Of a stretch of DNA of 64,000 bases, positions 39,419 to 49,085 are shown one piece after another. The DNA comes from JBEEOW01 sp041191405 (GTDB lineage: Bacteria > Bacteroidota > Bacteroidia > Cytophagales > UBA9547): the NCBI GenBank assembly GCA_041191405.1, contig JBEEOW010000017.1, forward strand, positions 21,808-85,807, given 5' to 3'. The position numbers and the translations under genes were made by a program. Below the pieces are notes generated by a model that saw only the letters and a list, made by a program, of their open reading frames with translations, did no database searches and was not told the origin of the DNA. Every line of letters starts with the position of its first letter. The stretch's first letter is position 1.

Positions 39419-40984
39419 ATGGAAACGATTATAATAGTAGCACTTACAGCAATAGTTTCTATTGGTGTGGGGATAGTTGTAAGTAAAAATTTACTACAAA
39501 AAGCAAACAATAAGTTAGTTGAATCGGCTGAGGAAAAAGCAAAACTTATTATTAGAGAAGCAGAAGTAAATGCCGAAGATTTGAAAAAAACTCGTATTAT
39601 GGAAGCTAAAGAGAAATTTTTAGCACTTAAAACTGAGTTTGAAGAGGAATCTAACAAAAAGAAAAACCTTATCATTGCTAATGAAAATAAGGTAAAAGAA
39701 CGTGAATTAAAAGCCCAAAAATTAATAGAGCAAAACGCAAGAAAAGAAGCGGAATTAGATGCTTTAAAAGAAAATCTTGCAGCTCAAATTGAGATTACTA
39801 ACAAAAGAAAAGAAGAAGTTGAAAAACTTCGTTTATCGCAAGTATCTAAATTAGAAAAAATTGCAAACCTTACTGCTGATGAAGCTAAAGAGCAATTAGT
39901 TGAAACTTTAAAAGGTGAGGCACAATCAAGAGCTAACTCTTATGTAAAAGATATTGTTGAAGAAGCAAAATTAACTGCAACCAAAGAAGCTAAAAAGATT
40001 GTAATTCAAACTATACAACGTACTGCTGCTGAGCATGCTATTGAAAACTGTGTATCTGTTTTCAATATTGAAAATGACGATATCAAAGGTAAAATTATTG
40101 GTAGAGAAGGTAGAAATATCAGGGCTTTAGAGGCTGCTACTGGTGTTGAAATTATTGTTGATGATACCCCTGAGGCAATCATTATTTCTGGCTTTGACCC
40201 TGTTCGTAGAGAAATAGCTCGTTTATCTTTACACCGTTTGGTTCAAGATGGACGTATTCACCCAGCTCGTATTGAAGAGGTGGTGTTGAAAACCGCAAAA
40301 AATATTGATGATGAAATAGTTGAAATTGGTGAGCGTACAGCAATTGATTTAGGGATTCATGGTTTACACCCTGAGTTGATTAAAATGGTTGGTAGAATGC
40401 GTTTCCGATCATCTTACGGACAAAATTTATTACAACACTCTCGTGAAGTAGCTAAGTTGTGTGCTACTATGGCAGCTGAATTAGGCTTAAATGCTAAAAT
40501 GGCTAAACGTGCAGGTTTGTTACACGATATTGGAAAAGTTTGGCCAGAAGAAGCTGAATTACCTCACGCATTGTTGGGTATGGAGCTTGCAAAAAAATAC
40601 AAAGAACATCCAGATGTTGTAAATGCAATTGGAGCTCACCATGATGAGATTGAGATGACTTCAATGATTTCTCCAATTATTCAGGTGTGTGATGCTATTT
40701 CAGGTTCTCGTCCGGGTGCACGTAGAGAAATGTCAGAATCGTATGTAAAACGATTGAAAGAGTTAGAGCAACTAGCTTTATCATTTGACGGAGTAACAAA
40801 ATGCTACGCAATACAAGCAGGTAGAGAATTACGTGTATTAGTTGATGCCGACAATGTAACAGACGATAAATCAAGTATGTTATCATTTGAGATTTCGCAA
40901 AAAATAGAAAAAGAAATGCAATACCCAGGTCAGATTAAAGTAACGGTAATTCGTGAAACAAGATCTGTAAGTTTTGCAAAGTAA
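39419..40984 (+). CDS. rny: Ribonuclease Y
   Basis: 521 residues. It is a membrane-anchored endoribonuclease that initiates mRNA decay. The order is an N-terminal TM helix (about 3-23), a long coiled coil (about 30-200), a KH domain (IKGKIIGREGRNIRALEAATG, about 221-241) and an HD domain with AGLLHDIGK (His369, Asp370) and GAHHDEIEM. The C-terminal region VRETRSVSFAK-type tail is typical. It probably forms a degradation complex with other RNases. It ends with a terminator hairpin at 41010. Confidence 0.96.
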   Translation: METIIIVALTAIVSIGVGIVVSKNLLQKANNKLVESAEEKAKLIIREAEVNAEDLKKTRIMEAKEKFLALKTEFEEESNKKKNLIIANENKVKERELKAQKLIEQNARKEAELDALKENLAAQIEITNKRKEEVEKLRLSQVSKLEKIANLTADEAKEQLVETLKGEAQSRANSYVKDIVEEAKLTATKEAKKIVIQTIQRTAAEHAIENCVSVFNIENDDIKGKIIGREGRNIRALEAATGVEIIVDDTPEAIIISGFDPVRREIARLSLHRLVQDGRIHPARIEEVVLKTAKNIDDEIVEIGERTAIDLGIHGLHPELIKMVGRMRFRSSYGQNLLQHSREVAKLCATMAAELGLNAKMAKRAGLLHDIGKVWPEEAELPHALLGMELAKKYKEHPDVVNAIGAHHDEIEMTSMISPIIQVCDAISGSRPGARREMSESYVKRLKELEQLALSFDGVTKCYAIQAGRELRVLVDADNVTDDKSSMLSFEISQKIEKEMQYPGQIKVTVIRETRSVSFAK

Positions 40985-41009
40985 TATTTAAGAAAATATA
41001 GTTTTTAGG

Positions 41010-41041
41010 AAAGCTTATCGTGAAAACGGTAGGCTTTTTTT
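41010..41041 (+). terminator. Intrinsic terminator after rny
   Basis: AAAGCTTATCG paired with CGGTAGGCTTT (two G-T pairs), six-base loop, T7. Confidence 0.8.
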
Positions 41042-41141
41042 GTGTCCTCAACCCTCAAAACAAAAATATCTTTTTCAAGAAATAAAATACTCTTACTTTT
41101 TAATTATCTTTCAAAAACATTTCTAATCCTCATATTATCAA

Positions 41142-44100
41142 ATGAAAAGATTTAAAAATAAGGCTGATATTTTCTGGCTTTCTTTTGCTGTAATTTTATT
41201 AATTGGTTTTGCTTATCGAATTTTTACTAAAGAAAGGTTGTCGACAACTGCAAGTATTGAACGTTCATTTGCAGCGCCTGATACTGCCTATGCTGAATAT
41301 GTGTACGCTTATACAAATGGAATTATTTCTTCGCATGATAAAATCAAAATTATTTTAACAGCTGATATTACTGATTCTTTAGAAAGAAGTGAATTGTTAA
41401 CCAGCGATTTATTCGATTTTTCTCCTGAAATAAAAGGCAAACTTTCGTGGGAAGGTACCAATGCTTTGGTTTTTACACCTGATGCTCCACTTCCTTCGGG
41501 AATAGAATATGCGGGTACTTTTGCCTTGAAAAAGGTTTATAAAGATATTGATGATAAGCTTGCTGAGTTTCCACTACACTTTAAAGTTATAAAACAAACT
41601 TTTGAAACTGATGAACCAACTTTGGGGTATCCTGAGAAATCGGATACAAGAAAGGTGGCTTTTACTGGGGTACTTTATAGTGCTGATATTGCCACGCCTG
41701 CCGAAGCTGAAAAACAATTGAAAGCTACTCAAAATGGTAAGGATTTGAAAATAACTTGGGTTCATGATGCAAACGGAACTACGCATAGGTATAACATTGA
41801 AGGTGCTGAGCGAACTTCTTCAAATGAAACGGTTAAAATTATTTGCGCTGAAAATACTGATGACGAACAAATTATCGAAACTGAAATTCCTGCCTTGGGT
41901 GTATTTAAAGTAGTGAAATTTAAAGTGGTGAATGAAGGAGAGCAATATTTGAGTGTGTTGTTTTCTGATCCATTACTTGAAAATCAGGATTACAATGGTA
42001 TGGTTTCTATTGATAACAATAACAACAATTTTAGATTTTTGGCTATTGATAATGAATTAAGAGTTTATCCTGAAAATACTTTTGATAGAGAGGTAAATGT
42101 GAATATTTCTGGTGCAATTAGAAATATTACTGCAGCCATGATGGGTGATGATAGAAATGAAAAAGTAGATTTTTCGGATGAGTTACCAGCTATTGCTTTG
42201 CTTTCAAGTGGAACTATTTTGCCAAGTTCAGCAAATCAAAAAGTGAGTTTTAAAGCAAAAGCGATTAAATCTGTAAATATTGAAATTGTTAGAATTTATG
42301 AAACGAATGTGCCTCAATTTTTGCAAACAAATGAACTAAACGGACAAAGTGAAGTGAAACGAGTTGGGCGACCAGTATTTCAACGCAAAGTTTCTTTGAA
42401 AAAAAGCAATGCATCTAATCTTAAAAAATGGAACAATTTTCAATTCAATATTAGTGAATATATTCAACAAGAACCAGGTGCAATTTATCAAGTAAGTTTT
42501 AGGTTTGGAAAAGCCGATGTTTTGTGTGAATGTGCTGATAGTGATGAAAATAAAGATTGGAATTTGTTGAAACAAGGTTTGTCGTGGTTTGCTGATGTTG
42601 ACGACAAAGACTACGATAATGTAGAAAATTACTATTATGATGATTATTACGAAGGAGAAGGTGATTATTACGAAGAGTATGACTGGAAAAAACGTAATGA
42701 CCCTTGCAATAGTGCCTTTTATAATAGTAATCCAACATCGGTACAATTAAATATTTTGTCATCGGATATTGGATTAATTGCAAAAGCGGGCATAAATAAT
42801 CAATACCAAATTTTTGCTACCAATTTGGTAACAGCTCAAATTGAACAAGGTGTAAGTATTGAATTAATCAATTATCAAAAACAATCAATTGCAAAAGCAG
42901 TAACCGATGCAGAGGGAAAAGTTGTATTTGATTTAGGTAAAAATATTCCATTTTTAGCGATTGCAAGTAAGGGAAAAGAAAAAGCATATTTGAAATTATT
43001 AGACGGTGATGCCTTATCAATGTCGAATTTTGAAGTAAGTGGAGAGTATATTCAAAAAGGATTAAAAGGCTTTATTTATGGAGAAAGAGGCGTTTGGCGT
43101 CCGGGAGATAGTTTGTTTTTAACATTTGTGTTGGATGCTCAAAATGGTAAAGTTTCTCCAAATCAACCAATTGTAATGGAATTGCAAACACCACTTGACC
43201 AAGTTTATACCAGAAAAGTATTAAACAAAGGAGTAGATGGAATGTATGTTTTCAAATTAAAAACAGAGCCAGATGCACCAACAGGAAACTGGTTTGTGAA
43301 TGTAAATGTGGGCGGAGTAAAGTTTAGCAAAAAAATAAAAATTGAAGCCGTTAAACCTAATCGCTTAAAAATCAATTTGCAATTTGCCGAAAAAGAAATT
43401 TACAATATCAATAAAAATTCAATTGCAACCATTTCAAGTGCTTGGATGCATGGAGCTCCTGCGGCAAATTTAAGAGCTACTTATGATGTGTTTTATGGTA
43501 AATCGGTATTTGAGGCTGGAAAGAAATTTGAAAATTATACTTTTGAAATTCCAGGGATAAGTATTGATGTGCCTGAAAGTAAAGTGTTTGATGGAGCATT
43601 AAGTGCACAAGGTGTGGCTACATTTAACCCTAATTTTAATAATTTAAAAGGTAATTTAAGTCCTGCGGTAAGTGCATATTTTAGAGGAAAGGTATATGAA
43701 AAAAGTGGAGATTTTAGTACAGATTTTACTACTGTTACCATTTATCCTTACCAAACAATTGCAGGTTTAAACATTAAGCAAGATGAAGGTAGATACAATT
43801 ATGCTGTAAATGAAGAGATTGATTTAGATGTAGTTAGTATTAATCCTAAAGGCGAATATACCTCAAATAGTGCATTACAAGTTTCAATTGTGAAGTTGAA
43901 CTGGCAATGGTGGTGGGAAAGTACAAGCGATGGCGGTGTAACCAATTATATGTACAACGACAATGCATCGGAAGTAACAAGTGCATCTATTCCATTAAGT
44001 AGAGGAAAAGGAAAATTCTCATTTAAATTAGATGATAAACAATGGGGTAGGTATTTGGTAAAAGTTACAGACCCAAATTCGGGTCACGTAACTGGTGAAA

Positions 44101-46739
44101 TTATCTACGTTGGTACGCCTTACGATTACAGCGATAAATCAACTTATGCTACAATGCTTACTTTTTCAGCAAAGAAAACGGTGTATAAAGTGGGCGAAAA
44201 TGTTGAATTTTCATTCCCATCAGAAGCTGGAGGAAATGCTTTGGTATCTATTGAAAATGGAACATCGGTTGTAAAAACATTTTGGACTAAAACCAAACAA
44301 GGTAAAACTGACGTTGCCTTTTTAGCTGCATCAGGTATGGCACCGAATATTTATGTAAATGTTACGCTTTTATATCCACATGCTTACACGGCAAAAGGCA
44401 AACCTATGCGTTTGTATGGGGTAGTTTCTGTAGATATTGAAGACCCTGCAACGCATTTAGAACCAGTAATTTCTGCACCAGAATCAATAAAACCTGAGCA
44501 AACTTATAATGTAACTGTTAAGGAAACACAAGGAAAACCAATGACTTACACCTTGGCTGTGGTTGATGAAGGTTTGCTTGATCTAACAAAATATACCTTA
44601 CCTGAAATTTGGAAATCATTTTATGCTAAAGAAGCCTTAGGGGTTAAATCATGGGATTTCTTTGATAAGGTGATTAATGCTTTAGGAAGTGATATTGGTA
44701 AAATGTTTGCTATTGGTGGTGATGATTTTGCAAAACGTAAAGCTGGTGTGAAAGCAAATAGATTTAAGCCTGTGGTAACTTTTGTTGGTCCGTTTACAAT
44801 TCCAGCAGGTGGACAAGCAACGCACAAACTGAAAATGCCAAACTATGTAGGTTCGGTTAAAATAATGGTTGTTGCTGCCAAGAATGGTGCTTACGGTACA
44901 GCTGAACGTACCATGAAAGTGAAACAAGATTTAATGGTGTTGGCTACTTTGCCTCGTGTGGCAACTCCAAATGATGAGTTTTATATTCCGGTTACTATTT
45001 TTAATTATTCAAATGTGAAAACGGTAAATGTTTCATTACAAACCAATGCTATTTTCAAACCTTTGCAAGGAACTAATTTGAAAGTAAATTTTGGAAATGA
45101 GCAAGAAAAAGTGGTTTACTTTAAAGTGAAAGTTGCCAATGAAACAGGTATTGCAAATGTGAAAATTGCTGCAACGGCGGGTGCTGCAAGTTCAAAAGAT
45201 GTTCAAGAACTTGAAGTTAGACCAAGTAATCCTGTTACAACACAAATTAAATCATATACCGTGAAAGCTGGTTCAAATGGTGTAATTGCTTACACTCCAT
45301 TTGGTACAAAAGGTACTAATTCGGTTTATGCTGAATTTGCATCCATGCCACAAATTAGCACAAGGTCTTTACAAGGGTATCTGGAAAAATATCCACATGG
45401 TTGTTTAGAGCAAGTAACTTCTGCGGCTTTCCCGCAGTTGTTTGTGTCAAATTTAATTGAAATGGATAGTCGCCAAAAATCACTTGCCGACTTACACATT
45501 AAAGCTGCAATAAATAAACTTAGTACTTATCAAGTGGCAAGTGGTGGTTTTGCTTATTGGCCAGGAGCAGCACAAGTAGAAGAGTGGGTTACAAGTTATG
45601 CCGGTATGTTTCTTTGTCAGGCAGAGAAACAAGGGTATTATATTCCGTCATCCATGTTGAAAAAATGGAAAGTTTCGCAAACTAAACTTGCACAAACATT
45701 TTTACCAAGTTCAAAAAATCAATTTGAGCATCAAACCCAAGCGTATCGTTTATATAGTTTGGCGTATGCTGGTGCTCCTGATTTAGGTTCGATGAATAGG
45801 TTAAAAGAATATGCACAGCTTGATAATCAGTCACGTTGGTTGTTGGTGGCAGCTTATGCTTATGCAGGTCAAACTACAGTAGCTAATAATTTAAGATTGA
45901 AATGTAATCCAAATTTATTTGAATCATATTACTACTATTATACATTTGGTTCAGTTACTAGAGACCAAGCCATTGTATTGGATGTATTGTGTTTACTAAA
46001 ACAAAAAGATGCGGCAGTGACTATGTTCAAAAAAGTTGCACAAAGTATTTCGGCAGATAATTATAATACTCAGGATGTTGCAATGAGTTTACTAGCGGTG
46101 AGTAATTTTGCAAAAACATTTGGTTTAGGTACTGGCGTCTATGGAAATTACACAAATGATGGAGCAGCTTCTGTGAATATCAATGCTACACAATCGTTGG
46201 TGAAAACCTTGAATGTATCAGGAACAAATAACCATCAATTAAAAGTAAATAATACAGGCAAATCAATTTTGTATGTAAATGTGGTATCGCAAGGAGCAAG
46301 TGCAACTCCAATTACTGTAGCTCAAAATAATGGTTTGAAGATTGATATACAATATGTTGATGCAAGTAACAGACCAGTAAATATATTGCAATTACCACAA
46401 GGTACGGAGTTTAAGGCAATTATTTCAGTAAGTAATATTTCAGCCGAACCGCAAACTCGTTTAGCATTAACACAAACATTGCCATCGGGCTGGGAGTTTA
46501 TTAAATTAAAACAAAATGAAGAAACAAGTTCAGCAACCTATGATTACAAAAATGTACGAGATGCAAGTGCTTCATTCTATTTTGATTTAGGTAGAAACGA
46601 GAAAAAAACATTTACCTTAACATTACACGCCTCATTTGCTGGAACATATTATATGCCACCTGTATTGTGTGAAAATATGTACAACAGAAAGGTAATTGCT
46701 TATACAGCTGGCAAAAATGTAAATGTTGGGTTGAGGTAG
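41142..46739 (+). CDS. Giant alpha-2-macroglobulin family protein
   Basis: 1865 residues, N-terminal signal anchor (IFWLSFAVILLIGFAYRIF), then macroglobulin (MG) beta domains. A bait-like region and the MG/TED core carry the family blocks RGVWRPGDSLFLTFVLD (about 650), ESIKPEQTYNVTV and AVVDEGLLDLTKY. The thioester motif CLEQ is intact at Cys1421-Gln1424, preceded by YPHG. Bacterial alpha-2-macroglobulins are proposed to trap invading proteases in the periplasm. In E. coli they pair with penicillin-binding protein 1C, but no pbpC gene is adjacent here. An unusual acidic Tyr-rich insert lies at about residues 485-521. Three palindromes follow the stop within 110 bases. Confidence 0.9.
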   Translation: MKRFKNKADIFWLSFAVILLIGFAYRIFTKERLSTTASIERSFAAPDTAYAEYVYAYTNGIISSHDKIKIILTADITDSLERSELLTSDLFDFSPEIKGKLSWEGTNALVFTPDAPLPSGIEYAGTFALKKVYKDIDDKLAEFPLHFKVIKQTFETDEPTLGYPEKSDTRKVAFTGVLYSADIATPAEAEKQLKATQNGKDLKITWVHDANGTTHRYNIEGAERTSSNETVKIICAENTDDEQIIETEIPALGVFKVVKFKVVNEGEQYLSVLFSDPLLENQDYNGMVSIDNNNNNFRFLAIDNELRVYPENTFDREVNVNISGAIRNITAAMMGDDRNEKVDFSDELPAIALLSSGTILPSSANQKVSFKAKAIKSVNIEIVRIYETNVPQFLQTNELNGQSEVKRVGRPVFQRKVSLKKSNASNLKKWNNFQFNISEYIQQEPGAIYQVSFRFGKADVLCECADSDENKDWNLLKQGLSWFADVDDKDYDNVENYYYDDYYEGEGDYYEEYDWKKRNDPCNSAFYNSNPTSVQLNILSSDIGLIAKAGINNQYQIFATNLVTAQIEQGVSIELINYQKQSIAKAVTDAEGKVVFDLGKNIPFLAIASKGKEKAYLKLLDGDALSMSNFEVSGEYIQKGLKGFIYGERGVWRPGDSLFLTFVLDAQNGKVSPNQPIVMELQTPLDQVYTRKVLNKGVDGMYVFKLKTEPDAPTGNWFVNVNVGGVKFSKKIKIEAVKPNRLKINLQFAEKEIYNINKNSIATISSAWMHGAPAANLRATYDVFYGKSVFEAGKKFENYTFEIPGISIDVPESKVFDGALSAQGVATFNPNFNNLKGNLSPAVSAYFRGKVYEKSGDFSTDFTTVTIYPYQTIAGLNIKQDEGRYNYAVNEEIDLDVVSINPKGEYTSNSALQVSIVKLNWQWWWESTSDGGVTNYMYNDNASEVTSASIPLSRGKGKFSFKLDDKQWGRYLVKVTDPNSGHVTGEIIYVGTPYDYSDKSTYATMLTFSAKKTVYKVGENVEFSFPSEAGGNALVSIENGTSVVKTFWTKTKQGKTDVAFLAASGMAPNIYVNVTLLYPHAYTAKGKPMRLYGVVSVDIEDPATHLEPVISAPESIKPEQTYNVTVKETQGKPMTYTLAVVDEGLLDLTKYTLPEIWKSFYAKEALGVKSWDFFDKVINALGSDIGKMFAIGGDDFAKRKAGVKANRFKPVVTFVGPFTIPAGGQATHKLKMPNYVGSVKIMVVAAKNGAYGTAERTMKVKQDLMVLATLPRVATPNDEFYIPVTIFNYSNVKTVNVSLQTNAIFKPLQGTNLKVNFGNEQEKVVYFKVKVANETGIANVKIAATAGAASSKDVQELEVRPSNPVTTQIKSYTVKAGSNGVIAYTPFGTKGTNSVYAEFASMPQISTRSLQGYLEKYPHGCLEQVTSAAFPQLFVSNLIEMDSRQKSLADLHIKAAINKLSTYQVASGGFAYWPGAAQVEEWVTSYAGMFLCQAEKQGYYIPSSMLKKWKVSQTKLAQTFLPSSKNQFEHQTQAYRLYSLAYAGAPDLGSMNRLKEYAQLDNQSRWLLVAAYAYAGQTTVANNLRLKCNPNLFESYYYYYTFGSVTRDQAIVLDVLCLLKQKDAAVTMFKKVAQSISADNYNTQDVAMSLLAVSNFAKTFGLGTGVYGNYTNDGAASVNINATQSLVKTLNVSGTNNHQLKVNNTGKSILYVNVVSQGASATPITVAQNNGLKIDIQYVDASNRPVNILQLPQGTEFKAIISVSNISAEPQTRLALTQTLPSGWEFIKLKQNEETSSATYDYKNVRDASASFYFDLGRNEKKTFTLTLHASFAGTYYMPPVLCENMYNRKVIAYTAGKNVNVGLR

Positions 46740-46740
46740 G

Positions 46741-46850
46741 AATAGGGCTGTACCCTATTTGGGCAAATGTCGCCCTTTCAGGGCTATAATTTTGTAATAA
46801 AGCCCTGAAAGGGCGACATTTACTAGCTAGGGGTGAAGCCCCTAGCTAGT
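46741..46850. repeat. REP-like triple palindrome after the macroglobulin gene
   Basis: Three palindromes in tandem. The first is AATAGGG/CCCTATT (46741-46759). The second has perfect 21-bp arms, 46765-46785 with 46801-46821, the core being GTCGCCCTTTCAGGGC. The third has perfect 12-bp arms, ACTAGCTAGGGG (46822-46833) with its complement (46839-46850). They are much more GC-rich than the surroundings and can form cruciforms or act as a transcription terminator. Confidence 0.85.
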
Positions 46851-46902
46851 ATTTATTCCATAAACAATCAACAAAATATATTTTTAGAAGAAATAAAAAG
46901 TT

Positions 46903-46910
46903 TAGATTTG
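46903..46910 (+). promoter_or_regulatory. -7 element (TAGATTTG) for the DUF4328 gene
   Basis: Match to TAnnTTTG, 23 bases before the ATG at 46934. Confidence 0.5.
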
Positions 46911-46933
46911 TAAAATTCACCTAAATGTAAATT

Positions 46934-47527
46934 ATGTCAATCCCTCAAAATAATCAATCACGAACAAGGTATGCTATAGGTTTTATAGTATTTACATTTA
47001 TAATCAATGTAGTTTTATTGTTTGTACATTATAGATATTATAGGGAAATACAACATTTGAATACAGCTCAGGTGGTAGAAATTGTACAATATTTTGCATA
47101 CCACTGGATTAAAATTATTTTAAAAATGGTGAGTATAATAGTATTTATATTTTCAGCTATTACTTTTATTCAATGGTTTAGAAGAGCTTACACCAATGTT
47201 GAAATTGATAATGCAGGTCTGAAATTTAAAAATGATGAGATAGTTTTAAGTTTCTTAAACCCAATAACATTTTTCAATAAACCTTATTTTATTATGAAAG
47301 AACTTTTTGAGACACTAAAACTTAAAACAGATATTTTAAAAGTTTGGTGGGGAACTTGGATTTTTAATCTATTGCTGAATGCTTTAGTAATTCCATTTTT
47401 AAAACAAAACACAGTTGGAGAGTTAAGTTTTAATTTGCAAATCAACATAATTTCAAATATCGTTTGGATTGTGTTGTCATTGTTAACAATTAAAGTTATT
47501 CAAATGGTTTCGAGTAAGGGTGATTAA
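46934..47527 (+). CDS. DUF4328 membrane protein
   Basis: 197 residues with four hydrophobic segments (about 13-36, 51-75, 135-155, 168-188). The DUF4328 pattern is recognisable in IQWFRRAYTNVEIDNAG after helix 2, and in NPITFFNKPYFIMKELFE with KVWWGTWIFN before helix 3. The family has unknown function. It lies 92 bases before the ACP gene and may or may not be part of that operon; a separate weak -7 candidate for the ACP gene exists at 47591. It is preceded by the REP-like palindromes. Confidence 0.78.
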   Translation: MSIPQNNQSRTRYAIGFIVFTFIINVVLLFVHYRYYREIQHLNTAQVVEIVQYFAYHWIKIILKMVSIIVFIFSAITFIQWFRRAYTNVEIDNAGLKFKNDEIVLSFLNPITFFNKPYFIMKELFETLKLKTDILKVWWGTWIFNLLLNALVIPFLKQNTVGELSFNLQINIISNIVWIVLSLLTIKVIQMVSSKGD

Positions 47528-47590
47528 TTTTTTGAGATATAAAAAACATATTTGACCGAATATTTATTTTTTATCGTGAACTTACGATTG

Positions 47591-47598
47591 TATATTCG
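47591..47598 (+). promoter_or_regulatory. Near-consensus -7 (TATATTCG) for the ACP-P450 operon
   Basis: One mismatch to TAnnTTTG, 21 bases upstream of the ACP ATG. No convincing -33 TTG at the proper spacing. Confidence 0.35.
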
Positions 47599-47618
47599 CA
47601 ATAACAAAAAAATATATA

Positions 47619-47867
47619 ATGGATAAATATTCAACTGAGGAATTGACTCTGTGGTTCAAAAAACAATTAGCAGCAGAATTAAATGTACCTAGTGAAAATG
47701 TAGATTTAAATGCAACAATATCAAGTTTCGGTTTAGATTCTTTATCAAATTTAACATTGGTTTTTTCAATTGAAGAATATACTAATTTAAGTATTGATCC
47801 AACTGTTTTTGAGGAATTTAATACATTTGAAGAAGTGATAGAATGGATTCAGAATCAAAAAAAATAG
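47619..47867 (+). CDS. Acyl/peptidyl carrier protein
   Basis: 82 residues, a stand-alone carrier protein. The 4'-phosphopantetheine attachment site is GLDSLSNL with Ser41; SFGLDSL is the classical context. Flanking helices are acidic, as in ACPs and PCPs (EELTLWFKKQLAAELN and IDPTVFEEFNTFEEVIEWI). The PTVFEE and FxTFEEVxxW segments favour the type seen in polyketide, non-ribosomal-peptide or D-alanyl carrier proteins over the fatty-acid AcpP. It is the first gene of a four-gene cluster; its end overlaps the P450 start by 25 bases. It probably presents an acyl or aminoacyl group to the P450 and/or the MBOAT acyltransferase. Confidence 0.9.
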   Translation: MDKYSTEELTLWFKKQLAAELNVPSENVDLNATISSFGLDSLSNLTLVFSIEEYTNLSIDPTVFEEFNTFEEVIEWIQNQKK

Positions 47868-49084
47868 TAAAGTGGAACCCTTACTCAGAAGGATATTTTG
47901 AAAATCCTTATAAGCATTTGGCTGAATGTAAAAAATCGTCTCCAGTACAAATTGGATTAAAAAACTATTATATTTTATTCAATCATAGTGATGTGCGAAA
48001 TGTAATTAAAAATCCAGATTTTTTAACTTCTGATTTTAGTGAATTTTTTAAAGAAAAAGAACCCTATATTTTTAAAGAGTCTAATGCATGTCCATATTTA
48101 TCAAAAAGTACATCAAAATGGTTGATGTATTTGGATGGAGAAGATCATTTAAAAGCTAGAGAGCTTGTAGAGAAGGGTTTGTCAGTGTTTAATTATGATG
48201 AATTAACAAACCAAGCTATTGATGAAATTTTAGTTGAATTAAAAGCTTTAAAAGTAAACAATGAAATTGATTTAGTTGATGTTGCTGCAAAGTTACCTGT
48301 GATTATTACTAATAAAATGTTAGGGTTAAGTAATCATTTTGATTTTTATGAATCTAAAACTTTAGCACATTCATTGGCTTATTCTCAAGATTTATTTCTT
48401 CCTCGACAAGTATATTTAAAAATTAATTCAGATATGGAGTTGATGTTTGAATTTTTGTCAGAAAAATATGAATCTTTATTAATAAATCCTGATGAATCGT
48501 TTTTTTCAATTATAATAAAGTTAAATAATGAATTTAATTATAATTTTTCAAAAAGTGAATTAATTTCAGTAATCATGGTTTTGTTTTTAGGTTCTATTGA
48601 AACCTCTAAAGATACATTATCAATGATTTTTTTAGAGTTATTAAGAGATAAGTCGCTTTTAAAAACCATACAAAATAATACACAAATTGAAAATAATATT
48701 TTAGTTGAAGAGTTTTTGAGATACAGTTCACCTTTACAATATACCGTTAGGGTCAGTACCCTTGATTATACTATTGGAGATATTACAATTCCTGCAAATT
48801 CAAAATTACTTCTATGTTTAGCTTCTGCAAATAGAGACGAAGAGGTTTTTGACGATGCTCAAAATATTGTTCCAAATCGAAAATATAATCCTCATTTTGC
48901 TTTTGGCGGAGGCTTGCATTCATGCGTAGGTGCCAAACTTGCAAGAATTGAATTAAGGGCATTTATTCCTAAAATAGCTTCATTTTTAAGTAGATGTGAT
49001 ATAAGTATTGAAAATGCACCTGTTTGGCAAAAAACTATTATGATGAGAGGTTTGAAGAGCTTAAATGTGGTTGTGAAAAAATAG
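47843..49084 (+). CDS. Cytochrome P450
   Basis: 413 residues, a soluble bacterial class P450. The heme-ligand loop is FGGGLHSCVGAKLAR with Cys361. The ExxR motif is EEFLR in the K helix, followed by SPLQYTVR. The I-helix reads FLGSIETSKD in place of the common AGxxTT, keeping an acid-alcohol-like ET pair. No membrane anchor, so it relies on separate redox partners; none are encoded beside it. Its position directly after a carrier protein, with overlapping reading frames, fits P450s that oxidise substrates held on carrier proteins (for example NikQ- or BioI-like cases). MBOAT starts one base after the stop. Confidence 0.93.
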   Translation: MDSESKKIVKWNPYSEGYFENPYKHLAECKKSSPVQIGLKNYYILFNHSDVRNVIKNPDFLTSDFSEFFKEKEPYIFKESNACPYLSKSTSKWLMYLDGEDHLKARELVEKGLSVFNYDELTNQAIDEILVELKALKVNNEIDLVDVAAKLPVIITNKMLGLSNHFDFYESKTLAHSLAYSQDLFLPRQVYLKINSDMELMFEFLSEKYESLLINPDESFFSIIIKLNNEFNYNFSKSELISVIMVLFLGSIETSKDTLSMIFLELLRDKSLLKTIQNNTQIENNILVEEFLRYSSPLQYTVRVSTLDYTIGDITIPANSKLLLCLASANRDEEVFDDAQNIVPNRKYNPHFAFGGGLHSCVGAKLARIELRAFIPKIASFLSRCDISIENAPVWQKTIMMRGLKSLNVVVKK

Positions 49085-49085
49085 T

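Noticed and set aside
42336..42783. Two hydrophobic or aromatic frames antisense to the macroglobulin acidic insert
   Set aside because: The complement of GAT/TAT-rich codons automatically yields Ile/Val-rich or His-rich frames; no evidence of expression.
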